NCBI GenBank assembly: GCA_947624005.1
Contig: CANQHV010000001.1
Coordinates: 1-64,000 of the forward strand
Length of the DNA stretch: 64,000 bases
Direction: 5' to 3'
Source: an uncultured Clostridia bacterium
GTDB taxonomy: Bacteria > Bacillota > Clostridia > Christensenellales > Borkfalkiaceae
In this document: in pieces, positions 43,075 through 53,000 of the stretch
Layout: every line of letters begins with the position of its first letter
Position numbering within the stretch: the first letter of the stretch is position 1
Position numbers and translations under genes: made by a program
Notes under the pieces: generated by a model
Seen by the model: only the letters and a program-made list of their open reading frames with translations
Told to the model about the DNA's origin: nothing
Databases searched by the model: none

Positions 43075-44333
43075 TATAAGTCCTCCGGAGAAGAAAGTCT
43101 GCCCGTCACCGCGCTTGCCGCCGCGACGTAGGGCGAGGCGAGGTAAACCTCGCTTGAAACGTGACCCATTCTGCCGACGAAGTTGCGGTTTGTGGTAGAT
43201 ACCGCCCTTTCGTTTTCGGCGAGAATGCCCATATATCCGCCCAAACAGGGTCCGCAGGTGGGGGTGGAAACTATCGCGCCCGCGTTTATGAAGATATCGA
43301 CAAGCCCTTCGTGTACGGCTTGCAGATAAATTTCGTTGGTGGCGGGAATTATAATCGCGCGCACGTTTTTTGCGACCTTTCTGCCCTTTAAAATTTCAGC
43401 CGCGATTCTCAGGTCGGAAATGTGTCCGTTTGTGCAGCTGCCTATAACCACCTGATTTATTTTTATATCGCCCCAAGCCTCTTCGGTTTTGGCGTTTTCG
43501 GGCAGGTGGGGGAACGCGACGGTGGGTTTCAACGCCGACAGGTCGATATCGTAAACCGCGTCGTATTCGGCGTCGTCGTCGGCGGAAAAAATCCGCGCTT
43601 CGCGCTTGAAACGCCCTTTCATATATTCGAGCGTAACTCCGTCTACGGGGAAAATGCCGTTTTTCGCGCCCGCCTCGATAGCCATATTGCAAATGGTGAA
43701 TCTGTCGTCGATTGAAAGGTTCGCAACGCCGTCGCCCGTAAATTCCATACTTTTGTAAAGCGCGCCGTCAACGCCGATAAGTCCGATGATATGTAAAATC
43801 ACGTCCTTGCCGCAGGTGTATTTCGCGGGCTTGCCGTGCAATACGAATTTGATGGCGGAGGGCACTTTGAACCACGCCTCGCCGCTCATCATACCCGCGC
43901 ACATATCCGTCGAGCCAACGCCCGTCGAAAACGCGCCCAAAGCCCCGTAAGTGCAGGTATGGCTGTCCGCGCCTATGACAAGGTCGCCCGCGCCCACAAG
44001 CCCCTGTTCGGGCAAAAGGGCGTGCTCTATGCCCATTTTACCGACGTCGAAGAAGTTTTCTATATTCTGTTCGGCGGCAAATTCGCGGCAGATTTTGCAC
44101 TGCTGCGCGCTTTTTATGTCTTTATTGGGCGCGAAGTGGTCCATAACAAGCGCGATTTTCGCGCTGTCCGAAACGTTTTTTACGCCCGTCTTTCCGAATT
44201 CTTTTATGGCTACGGGACCCGTGATATCGTTGGCAAGCGCCAAGTCGATTTTCGCGTTTATAAGCTGTCCCGCTTTAACCTCTTTCATTCCCGCGTGCGC
44301 GGCGAGAATTTTCTGCGACATAGTCATTCCCAT
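43074..44333 (-). CDS. leuC: 3-isopropylmalate dehydratase, large subunit
   Basis: The 419-residue aconitase-like subunit belongs to the shorter (about 420) LeuC type. It has [60 protein letters not shown] and [20 protein letters not shown]. The cysteines in GSCTNG, and CGPC near 355, ligate the 4Fe-4S cluster ([15 protein letters not shown]). GAGGG lies 8 nt before the first of three closely spaced ATG codons. Between ilvD and leuD in the operon. Confidence 0.97.
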   Translation of the reverse strand: MGMTMSQKILAAHAGMKEVKAGQLINAKIDLALANDITGPVAIKEFGKTGVKNVSDSAKIALVMDHFAPNKDIKSAQQCKICREFAAEQNIENFFDVGKMGIEHALLPEQGLVGAGDLVIGADSHTCTYGALGAFSTGVGSTDMCAGMMSGEAWFKVPSAIKFVLHGKPAKYTCGKDVILHIIGLIGVDGALYKSMEFTGDGVANLSIDDRFTICNMAIEAGAKNGIFPVDGVTLEYMKGRFKREARIFSADDDAEYDAVYDIDLSALKPTVAFPHLPENAKTEEAWGDIKINQVVIGSCTNGHISDLRIAAEILKGRKVAKNVRAIIIPATNEIYLQAVHEGLVDIFINAGAIVSTPTCGPCLGGYMGILAENERAVSTTNRNFVGRMGHVSSEVYLASPYVAAASAVTGRLSSPEDL

Positions 44334-44346
44334 AGTTAAGCCCTCT

Positions 44347-46017
44347 TTAAATTTTCTTGAAAACCGCCCCGTGCGAAGCCGAGGAAACCATAGCCCTGTA
44401 ACGTTTCAGATAGCCCGAAACCTGCTTTTCGACGGGCTTGAAATTCTTGCGGCGTTTTTGTTCTTCCTCCGCGGATATGCGCAGGTTAATCTCGCAGGCG
44501 GGAATGTCGATATCAATAATATCGCCGTCTTTGACAAGACCGATAAGTCCGCCCTCTGCGGCTTCGGGGCAGACGTGACCTATCGCCGCGCCCCTCGTCG
44601 CGCCCGAAAATCTTCCGTCGGTGATAAGCGCGACGTCCGCGCCCAGTCCCGCGCCTACAATGGCGGAGGTGGGGGTAAGCATTTCGCGCATTCCGGGACC
44701 GCCTTTGGGACCTTCGTAGCGTATAACCACCACGTCGCCCTTGACTATTTTGCCCGACGAAATCGCCGTCATAGCCTCTTCTTCGCTGTCAAAGCACCTT
44801 GCGGGTCCCGAATGTCTGTACATTTTGGGGTCTACCGCCGATTTTTTGACTACCGCGCCCTCGGGCGCAAGATTGCCTTTTAGTATCGTAAGCCCGCCTT
44901 GCTTCGAATAGGGGTTCGAAACGGGGCGGATAATCTCTTCGTCGTAATTTTTTGCGTTTTTAATTACTTCTTTAAGCTTAACGCCGCTCGCGGTCATAAC
45001 TTCGCCGTCCAAAAGATTTGCGTCGTAAAGTTCTTTCATTACCGCGGAAATGCCGCCCGCCTCGTTAAGTTCTTCGATATAGTGTTCGCCCGCGGGCGCA
45101 AGACGGCAAAGATTGGGAGTTTTTTCCGAAATTCCGTTCATCGTATCGACCGAAATCGTATCGACTTCCGCCTCGCTCGCCACGGCCAAAAGGTGCAGGA
45201 CGGTATTGGTGGACGCGCCTATCGCCATATCCACCGTTTCGGCGTTTTTAAACGCCGCCGCCGTCATAATATCGCGCGGCTTTATGTCGCGCCGCAGAAG
45301 TTCCATAACTTTCACGCCCGCGTTCTTCGCAAGCGCAAGTCTTTGCGAATAGACCATAGGTATCGTGCCGTTGCCGGGGAGCGCCATACCGAGCGCTTCG
45401 CAAAGGCAGTTCAGGCTGTTTGCCGTAAACATACCCGAACACGAACCGCAGGTGGGGCAAGCGTTACATTCGAAGTTTTTAAGTTCGTCCGCGTCGATTA
45501 TCCCCGCGTTGTACGCGCCGACTTCCTCGAACATAGTCGAAAGCGAGGTCTTTTTTCCGCGCACTCTTCCAGCAAGCATAGGTCCGCCCGAAACGAATAT
45601 CGAGGGTATGTTCACCCTCGCCGCCGCCATAAGCATACCAGGGATAATTTTGTCGCAGTTGCCTATAAACACCGCCGCCTGAAAGCCGTGTGCGCGCAAA
45701 AGCGTTTCCGCGCTGTCGGCTATAAGTTCGCGGGAGGGGAGGGAGTACTTCATTCCCGCGTGCCCCATCGCTATGCCGTCGCAAACGCCTATCGAGGGTA
45801 CCGTGACGGGCTTTCCGCCCGCGGAAATCACGCCCTCGGAACAGGCTTTCGCTATATCGTTCAGATGCATATGCCCGGGGATTATGTCGCTTTGCGCGCA
45901 TATAATCCCGACGAGAGGTCTGGCTATCTCGTCGTCCGTCCAACCGAGCGCGCGGAGAAGCGACCTCTGCGAACTCATATCGGCGCCTGTCGAAAAAATG
46001 TTGCCGTTTGTATCCAT
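44347..46017 (-). CDS. ilvD: Dihydroxy-acid dehydratase
   Basis: IlvD makes 2-oxo acids for Val, Ile and Leu synthesis and carries an iron-sulfur cluster. The 556-residue protein has [55 protein letters not shown] (cluster Cys), [18 protein letters not shown] and [17 protein letters not shown]. Start 46017 (MDTNGN) is set by GAGGTTGATT before it; a TTG at 46029 would lie in that site. It follows ilvN after 120 bp with no visible promoter. Confidence 0.96.
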   Translation of the reverse strand: MDTNGNIFSTGADMSSQRSLLRALGWTDDEIARPLVGIICAQSDIIPGHMHLNDIAKACSEGVISAGGKPVTVPSIGVCDGIAMGHAGMKYSLPSRELIADSAETLLRAHGFQAAVFIGNCDKIIPGMLMAAARVNIPSIFVSGGPMLAGRVRGKKTSLSTMFEEVGAYNAGIIDADELKNFECNACPTCGSCSGMFTANSLNCLCEALGMALPGNGTIPMVYSQRLALAKNAGVKVMELLRRDIKPRDIMTAAAFKNAETVDMAIGASTNTVLHLLAVASEAEVDTISVDTMNGISEKTPNLCRLAPAGEHYIEELNEAGGISAVMKELYDANLLDGEVMTASGVKLKEVIKNAKNYDEEIIRPVSNPYSKQGGLTILKGNLAPEGAVVKKSAVDPKMYRHSGPARCFDSEEEAMTAISSGKIVKGDVVVIRYEGPKGGPGMREMLTPTSAIVGAGLGADVALITDGRFSGATRGAAIGHVCPEAAEGGLIGLVKDGDIIDIDIPACEINLRISAEEEQKRRKNFKPVEKQVSGYLKRYRAMVSSASHGAVFKKI

Positions 46018-46136
46018 AATCAACCTCAAAGTCGTAATTTTATTCTGAATTTTTCCGCGTTTTCGGCGGGGTTCAGGCCTTTCCGATTGCCCCGCCTAAT
46101 TTTGCTTTCGGAGGGCGTTTTTATCGGAGTATATGC

Positions 46137-46667
46137 TCATATTTCCTCGTCGCCGTAGCAATCGCGGTCTTTTAAAGTGTGCTTGCCGCGCGCGAGAACG
46201 GTTACGCCCGTGCGCTGCATTTCGAGTATTCCGTAGGGTTCGAGAACCCGCACGAAGGCGTCGAGTTTTTCGGGGTCGCCCGTGATTTCGAGTATCATCG
46301 TGTCGATTGAAAGGTCTACGACTTTCGCCTTGTAAATGTCCTTTATCTCGACAATCTGGTTGCGTATTTCGGGCGCGGCGGAAACCTTTACAAGCATAAG
46401 GTCGCGGTAAACGCAGTCGAGTTCGTTGGCGCAACCTATCTTTTTGACGTCTTCGAGTTTGTCCATCTGACGTATCATCTGGTACAGCATATATTCGTCG
46501 CCTACGAGTATTATCGTCATACGCGAAATATTGGGGTCTTCGGTGGCGCATACGCAAAGGCTGTCGATATTATAGCCGCGGCGGGCGAAAAGCCCCGAAA
46601 TCCGCGTAAGAACGCCGCTCTTGTTCGATACGAGCGCGCCTATCGTATATTTCTTGAATTCCGCCAT
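46137..46667 (-). CDS. ilvN: Acetolactate synthase, small regulatory subunit
   Basis: The 176-residue subunit has an N-terminal ACT domain (KKYTIGALVSNKSGVLTRIS, GLFARRGYNIDSLCV) that binds valine for feedback control, and a C-terminal IlvH-type domain (LMLVKVSAAPEIRNQIVEI, ILEITGDPEKLDAFV). Its start codon touches the ilvB stop, so the two subunits are made together. Length is normal (160-180). Confidence 0.96.
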   Translation of the reverse strand: MAEFKKYTIGALVSNKSGVLTRISGLFARRGYNIDSLCVCATEDPNISRMTIILVGDEYMLYQMIRQMDKLEDVKKIGCANELDCVYRDLMLVKVSAAPEIRNQIVEIKDIYKAKVVDLSIDTMILEITGDPEKLDAFVRVLEPYGILEMQRTGVTVLARGKHTLKDRDCYGDEEI

Positions 46668-48338
46668 TTAATTTTCCTCCATTTTTTCGAGTTGGGTATC
46701 GTAAGTCATACCCGGTTTTATCATGGGCAAAACGTTTTCGTCGCATGATATGCGGCAGTCAACGAGTACGGGAGCCGCGTTTTGCGTCGCATAGGCGAAC
46801 GCCTCTTTAAGGACGGGTTCGACCTTTTCGGCGCTGTCAATCATAAGACCTTTCGCGCCCACGCTTTCGGCGTACGCCACGTAGTTTATCTTGCGGTTTA
46901 AGTTTGTCTGCGAGAAGCGGCGGGAGTAGAAAATTTTCTGCCACTGTCTGACCATACCCAAAACGCCGTTGTCCATAAGCAAAATCACAAGCGGCACGCC
47001 CTGCGAAACGGCGGTCATAAGTTCGTTCATATTCATTCCGAAACAGCCGTCGCCCGTAACGAGGACGGAAAGTCTGCCGCTGCCGAACGCCGCGCCTATC
47101 GCCGCGCCCATACCGTAGCCCATTGTACCCAGCCCGCCCGACGAACAGAACGAACGGGGGGCGTTTACCGCATAGTACTGCGCCGCCCACATCTGGTGCT
47201 GACCGACGTCTGTTACAAGCGTCGAGTTTTCGGGCGCGAGGCGGGAAGCCGTCGAAATTATCTTATATGCGAGTATCGAGGTATCCTTTTTCTCTTCGCC
47301 TATCTTGCGGTAAGAGTTGATTTCCAAAAACCACGTCTTTCTTTCGGCGGGTTTAACAAGGGGTATAAGCGTTTTAAGCGTTTCGTTCAAATCCGCCATA
47401 ACGTGAAGGGTGGAGGTTACGTTTTTGTTTATTTCGGCGTTGTCAATGTCGATATGAATAACCGTCTTGTCTTTCGCGAACTTATCTCTGTTTAAAGCCA
47501 CTCTGTCCGAAAAGCGGGTGCCGAGGGCTATAACCGTATCGGCGGCTATAAGCGTGCGCGCCGCGGCGAGAGTTCCGTGCATACCTATCATTCCGAGGCA
47601 TAACTTATCGTCTTCGGGTATACAGCCCTTGCCCATAAGCGTATAGGCGACGGGGCAGTCGATTTTTTTTGCGAACTCGTGCAAAAGCGCGCTCGATTCG
47701 GAGGATATAATGCCGCCGCCCGCCATAATAATCGGCTTTTTCGAGGCGGATATTGCCTCGACAACCTTTGTAAGTTCGGCGGGTTCCACTTTGCGGTGTA
47801 CCGTTTTGACGGGCTTTGCGGGTTCGTATTCGCATTGCTCGGTCTGCACGTTTTTGAGTATGTCTATAAGCACGGGACCCTTTCTGCCCGACGACGCGAT
47901 TTTAAACGCTTCGCGCACGGTCGCCGCAAGCTCGCGGACGTCTTTTACTATGTAATTGTGCTTTGTGACGGGTATGGTTATGCCGCAGATATCCACTTCC
48001 TGAAAGCTGTCGCGGCCGAGCATCGCCGCTCCGACGTTGCCCGTAATCGCGACCATAGGCACGCTGTCCATATAGGCGGTTGCAATGCCCGTTACAAGGT
48101 TGGTGGCTCCGGGACCCGAGGTCGCGAAACACACGCCCACTTTTCCCGTAACCCGCGCATAGCCGTCTGCGGCGTGCGCCGCGCCCTGCTCGTGGGCGGT
48201 AAGAACGTGGTTGATTTTGCCGTTTCTGTAAAGCGCGTCGTAAATGTCAAGCACCGTTCCGCCGGGGTAACCGAACACGGTATCCACGCCCTGCTCCAAA
48301 AGGCAGTTGATTAAAATTTCAGCTCCGTTTAACTTCAT
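46668..48338 (-). CDS. ilvB: Acetolactate synthase, large catalytic subunit
   Basis: This ThDP enzyme condenses pyruvate to acetolactate or with 2-oxobutyrate. The 556-residue protein has GVDTVFGYPGGTVLDIYDAL (catalytic Glu follows in LTAHEQGAAHAADGYAR), CFATSGPGATNLVTGIATAY, and the ThDP motif GDGCFGMNMNEL to ILLMDNGVLGMVRQWQ. Start 48338 follows AAGGAGTACGCT; an upstream ATG (48383) would lie in the promoter. It opens the operon ilvB-ilvN-ilvD-leuC-leuD-leuB-yggS. No ilvC is in the window. Confidence 0.96.
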   Translation of the reverse strand: MKLNGAEILINCLLEQGVDTVFGYPGGTVLDIYDALYRNGKINHVLTAHEQGAAHAADGYARVTGKVGVCFATSGPGATNLVTGIATAYMDSVPMVAITGNVGAAMLGRDSFQEVDICGITIPVTKHNYIVKDVRELAATVREAFKIASSGRKGPVLIDILKNVQTEQCEYEPAKPVKTVHRKVEPAELTKVVEAISASKKPIIMAGGGIISSESSALLHEFAKKIDCPVAYTLMGKGCIPEDDKLCLGMIGMHGTLAAARTLIAADTVIALGTRFSDRVALNRDKFAKDKTVIHIDIDNAEINKNVTSTLHVMADLNETLKTLIPLVKPAERKTWFLEINSYRKIGEEKKDTSILAYKIISTASRLAPENSTLVTDVGQHQMWAAQYYAVNAPRSFCSSGGLGTMGYGMGAAIGAAFGSGRLSVLVTGDGCFGMNMNELMTAVSQGVPLVILLMDNGVLGMVRQWQKIFYSRRFSQTNLNRKINYVAYAESVGAKGLMIDSAEKVEPVLKEAFAYATQNAAPVLVDCRISCDENVLPMIKPGMTYDTQLEKMEEN

Positions 48339-48386
48339 AGCGTACTCCTTCCGCATACGCGGAATTATAAAATCAAGTTTCATTCT

Positions 48387-48415
48387 ATTGTAAAATAAAT
48401 AAGCTTTATTGTCAA
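48387..48415 (-). promoter_or_regulatory. Promoter of the ilv-leu operon
   Basis: On the minus strand TTGACA (48410-48415), 17 bp, TACAAT (48387-48392). The leader to ilvB is only about 40 nt, too short for a T-box, in contrast to leuA. Confidence 0.8.
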
Positions 48416-48445
48416 CTCAATTGCGCGGAAATCGTCATTTTTTGC

Positions 48446-48465
48446 GGTATGACTATTGTCATATC
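48446..48465. promoter_or_regulatory. Palindrome with TTGTCATA half-sites
   Basis: TATGAC-TATT-GTCATA (48448-48463) is a perfect inverted repeat between the divergent ilvB and 48702 genes. The half-site TTGTCATA recurs at 48607 and 48629 around the plus-strand promoter. A shared repressor or activator is inferred. Confidence 0.45.
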
Positions 48466-48598
48466 AAACTATTACAAATTTTTTGCGCGCAAAAATTGTT
48501 AAACTACAATTACGCAACATTTTGTCGTGTAATTTTAAAAATTTCATAAAAAAGTTGTAATTTTCCTCAAAAAAATATCATAACCCCCCGTTACAAGG

Positions 48599-48636
48599 TT
48601 GACAATTTGTCATAAGAGGGGTATACTCTTGTCATA
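48599..48636 (+). promoter_or_regulatory. Promoter of the giant lipoprotein operon with flanking operator half-sites
   Basis: TTGACA (48599-48604), 17 bp, TATACT (48622-48627). TTGTCATA occurs at 48607-48614 and 48629-48636, 22 bp apart on either side of the -10. TGACA-ATT-TGTCA is also palindromic across the -35. Confidence 0.65.
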
Positions 48637-48701
48637 ATTTTCATATATATAATATGGTTTGCGGAGTTCCGCGGCCGTAAAAACACGGAGAAAATTAAAG
48701 G

Positions 48702-50033
48702 ATGACAAAGCGTAAAAAACAAAAAATGCTTTCGATAGACGAAGGAATGCAGGTAGCGGCAGACGCGGGCGTGCATCCCGAAAAAGACGGGGAGTTGAAC
48801 CTTGCGAAAAAGGCGGGGCTTAAAAGCATAAAAAAGCGTAAAACCCCCGTAACGGCGGAGGGTGAAAAACCCACTACCGTAAAGGTTCTGCCCGTAGTCA
48901 AAAAACACAGACTTTTAAAGGGCATTGCGATTTCGGTCGCGGCGGTGGTATTGCTTCTTTCGGTATTCGCCGTCGGCGGCGCGCTCAGAAAGAAGAGCAA
49001 TCTCGGATTGTTTTCGGACCTCGGGCTCGAAACCGCGAAAAGCGAAATTCCCGCGGACAAGACGCCCGAAGATTATATGAAAGATTCGGACGCGCTTTAC
49101 AACGTGGCGTTTATGCATCAGCGTTTCGACGAGCAGACCGAATGGTCGTGTTACTATCACGGCGTGGTAAAAACCAATACGCCCATAGACCAGGACGTCC
49201 AGACGTGGAAGCACTTCAAAGACGGCAGGCTTATTTCCTGCGACCTGACGACAAGCAAAAAATCGTTTATGGGAATCAGCGTGGAAAACGCCCGTCAGTT
49301 CTGCGTGGCGGACGGCAGGGTAATCGCCCGCGAATATTGGGGCAAGGCTTCAAGCTATAACGGTCAGAAAACGCCCTGGGACGCAAATTCGACCCTTATA
49401 TTCGATTTACCCGTCGAGGCGGAAAGGGACGCGGCGGGCAATATCGTTCCCGACGAAAGCCGCACCCCCACCGAGTCGGACAAAGCCCCCGTATACGACT
49501 TCAAAACCTGGCGCGGACTTCCTCCCACCGAGTTTTCGGTTTATCTGATAAACGGCAACACACTGCTTAAAGCGACCGACGTCGAAAAGACCGAAGACGG
49601 CTTGTACAAGCAGACGTATACTTTGAATCCCGTCACTTACGACAGCACCAACCCGGAGTTCGACGATATGCAGAAAAATTCCGCGGCTTATTATTATAAG
49701 TATCAGATGGTGCGCACGGGCGGACTTTCCGACTTCCCCGAATACAACGCAATCGAAATAACCTATTACTTCGACAGCGAATGGCGGGTAATCAAAACAG
49801 AATCGTCCGAAAAGTACAGGGCGGAGGTTGCCGAAATTCTTAAAACCACCTGCGACACGACGGGCAGCTACACCGTATACAGCTACGGTACCGATAAAGT
49901 AACCGACGTAGACGGCACGGTACAGGATTGTTCCAGCGACGCCTACGAAACATATTTCAAACCCATTCTCGATACGCATATCGCGACGGCTACGTCCCTT
50001 CTCGGTTGCGGGCTTTCGGTAAAGTTGAATTAA
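48702..50033 (+). CDS. Membrane-anchored extracellular protein of unknown function
   Basis: The 443-residue protein has a long, basic cytoplasmic start (about 1-70, rich in K and R), one helix at about 73-94 (LLKGIAISVAAVVLLLSVFA) and an outer part of about 345 residues with no recognised domain. The outer part is acidic, contains YYYKYQMVRTGGLSDFPEYN and ends LDTHIATATSLLGCGLSVKL. It is followed 13 bp later by the giant lipoprotein gene and shares its promoter, so the two products probably act together at the cell surface. The overall design resembles the protein at 36403. Confidence 0.7.
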   Translation: MTKRKKQKMLSIDEGMQVAADAGVHPEKDGELNLAKKAGLKSIKKRKTPVTAEGEKPTTVKVLPVVKKHRLLKGIAISVAAVVLLLSVFAVGGALRKKSNLGLFSDLGLETAKSEIPADKTPEDYMKDSDALYNVAFMHQRFDEQTEWSCYYHGVVKTNTPIDQDVQTWKHFKDGRLISCDLTTSKKSFMGISVENARQFCVADGRVIAREYWGKASSYNGQKTPWDANSTLIFDLPVEAERDAAGNIVPDESRTPTESDKAPVYDFKTWRGLPPTEFSVYLINGNTLLKATDVEKTEDGLYKQTYTLNPVTYDSTNPEFDDMQKNSAAYYYKYQMVRTGGLSDFPEYNAIEITYYFDSEWRVIKTESSEKYRAEVAEILKTTCDTTGSYTVYSYGTDKVTDVDGTVQDCSSDAYETYFKPILDTHIATATSLLGCGLSVKLN

Positions 50034-50046
50034 AGGAGTAAAAACT

Positions 50047-53000
50047 TTGAAACATATAAAAAAGATTTTTCTGATTTTGACAATAACGCTTGTCGCGGCT
50101 TTGGCGGCGCTCGGTTTTACCGCCTGCAAAAACAAAAGCGACGGTTCGGGAAGATACGCGGTAACTTTCGACCTCAACTACGAGGGCGCGCCCGCGCTCG
50201 ACCCGATATTATCGGGCGAGGACGGCACGATTAATACGCCCGCTTCTTCGGTTCTGGTCCGTCCTTCTGACGAAACGTATTCGTATTCGTTCGGCGGCTG
50301 GTATTTCGACGCGGCGTGCGCAGAACTTTGCAACACCGTCGAAACCAAAGTAACGTCCGATATAACGCTGTACGCGGGCTGGACGCAAACTTCCGCTTCG
50401 GCAGACCCCGCCGACCCCGCGGACCCCGCCGAAAAAACGCTCGACGCGTTCACAAGCCTTTCAGAGGGTTTCTCGTCGGCGATAGGGCAGGAAGAATATT
50501 TCAATTTGGACCTTAAAATCGGCGACGACGTAATCGCGGGCGCGCTTGCGTTCGACATTGCGCCCGCAGATACGCGCGACAATATAACTTTCAATTGTCT
50601 GCGCGCCGAAATAGGCAATATCTATATAGAATACGGCGCGGGCGCGAACGTCCGCGAGAAAAACGCCTTTTATCTCGATTACGGCGAAAATAAATACCGC
50701 CTTGTCAGCGACGCTTTAAGCAATTTAAGCGGTTTGGGCGTCAACCTCGGCGCGTTTGATTTTTCGACGCTTATAGGCAGCGGCGTTTATACCGTCAACC
50801 CCGAAAAGACGGGCGCGACCCTTACGGGCAAGGTGCTCGGAATGGACGCGACTTTCGACTTCGCTATCGACGCCGATACAAACATAACGTTCAAATCTCT
50901 CGCATTCGGAACCAAGCTCGCGGGGGAAAATTTCGGCTTTACCGTAACGCCTGCAAGCGGCGCTGTGGCAATGCACGATAAAATCACCAAAAAATCCGCT
51001 TACGACAGTATAGGCAATTCGTTGCTCAATCTTCTCGGCGTAATCGACATTATATCCGCGCCCGCAATCGACGTTGCGGTAGACGTGGAAACCGCCGACA
51101 ACACTCTTTCCGCAAGCGGTAATGTTTCGATAGGGCTTCCTACCAACGGCCGCGCTCTTACGGCGGCGGCTAACCTCAACCTTACCGTCGCTTCCAAGGA
51201 CGCGCAGGTTAAAAAAGTTCTCGACCTTACATACGACGGCGGCGACGGCGCTTCGGGCACTGCATACGTTTCGTTAAGCGACAGCACCGACGGAAATATA
51301 GCAGACGAAACCCCCACGTCAAACACTCTCGGCTCCGCGAAAATCAAAGCGAATATTTCGCAGGCGATTGATTACGTAAAAACCCTTATAAACACCATTA
51401 AGGGCGAAAACAAGGACGAAAGCAATGACCAAACGTCAGACGTTCCTCCCGCAGACGGAGAAAATGACGACAGCGGCATAAATCTCGCGGGGCTTATAAA
51501 GTCCGCCATAAACGACGAAGATTTCGCAAATAACATAAAACTTAAACTCGGCAGTGAAATCAGCCTCACGATTGACAATTTAACCCCCGTTTTGTCCGCG
51601 CTCGGGCTTGACATAGGCGAATTCGGCTCTCTCAAAGTCCGGTTGAAGGACGACGGCAAAATAGAAGTAACCACGGGCAGAAACGCCGAGGGCAATATAA
51701 CCGCGGGCAGCGGTTTGGGCTTAACCCTTACCGCCTGCGCAGGCACTGCGGCTCCCGTAATTCCTCAGAACGAAGACGCGCTTGCATACGACGACCTTAA
51801 CAATATACTCGCAAAAGTAAACGATATCGTTACTGCGGGCGCGGTTTCGGTAAACGGCGATTTCCACTTTGATAACGCCAAAACGGACGTAAAACTTTCC
51901 GTTCCCCGTATCGACGTCGGTTGGAAAGGCGGCGTTAAAGTCAACGCGCAGGTAGCGCTTGACGTAAACGGCGGCAAACACAACCTTTACGTTCAGTTAA
52001 GCGATAAATTCTATCTCGTCTACGGCGGCGCGGGCATAACCCTCGATATTGAAAACAAAGAGGGCGGCACCCCCGATTTAGACAAACTCGATAAAGCCGC
52101 GGCAGACCTTTACAACCGCGTCAGAACTCATATTATGGGCGAGGGAATGGGAATAAAGGAAGAAAATCTTCCCATACCCGAGTTAAGCGGCGATAAACTT
52201 ACCGACGCTTTAAAGAAAATCGACTTCCTCGAAGTTATAAAAAGCATCCCCGATATTATAGATATGCTGAAAGGCATATTGGATTCGGGCGAACAGGTAG
52301 CGAGCAATGCTATCGCCTTAACTTCCGACGGTGAAGAGGGCGAGGACGGCACAAATTCGACAATAGAAACTGTTCTCAAAATTTTAAGCAAAGTACAGAT
52401 TCTTGAACCCGATACAGTCGCGGACGGCAAGGGCGTTATCAAACTCGCTTACGACGGCCTTACTATTCAGCTTAACGACGAAACGGAAGCCGCAAACGGT
52501 ATGCTCGGTATTTCTGTCGGGTACACCGACGGTAAAATAACAATCGACGGCACCTCTCTGCACGTCAAGGCGTTCGAAAACGCCGAGGCGTTCGACGCGC
52601 ACTTCAAAGAGTACGACCTGTCGAAGCTTGCGCTTGCCGACGGCACTTTATTCCCCTATGTCACGGCGGACGACTTGTGCGAAATGCTCGACTATGTCGG
52701 CGCAACCCTCGAAATTTTAATTCAGAAACAATTCGAACTTACGCTTGAAGGTTCGCTTGTCGCGCCTGCGCTTACGACCGCTACTCAACCCGCGGCGGAG
52801 GGCGCGCAAGACGGCGCGCAAGACGGCGCGACCGAAGACAAAGCATTGTACGATATAACGGGCAAGGTGCAGTACGAAAGGGGTGAAAAATATCCCGTTG
52901 AAATTGCTTTCGGCGATAACACCGTACAGAAATTCGTGCTTTCGCCCGATATGAAAGCCCACGTCGAATTTACATTGGCAAACCGCGACGAAAACGGTTC

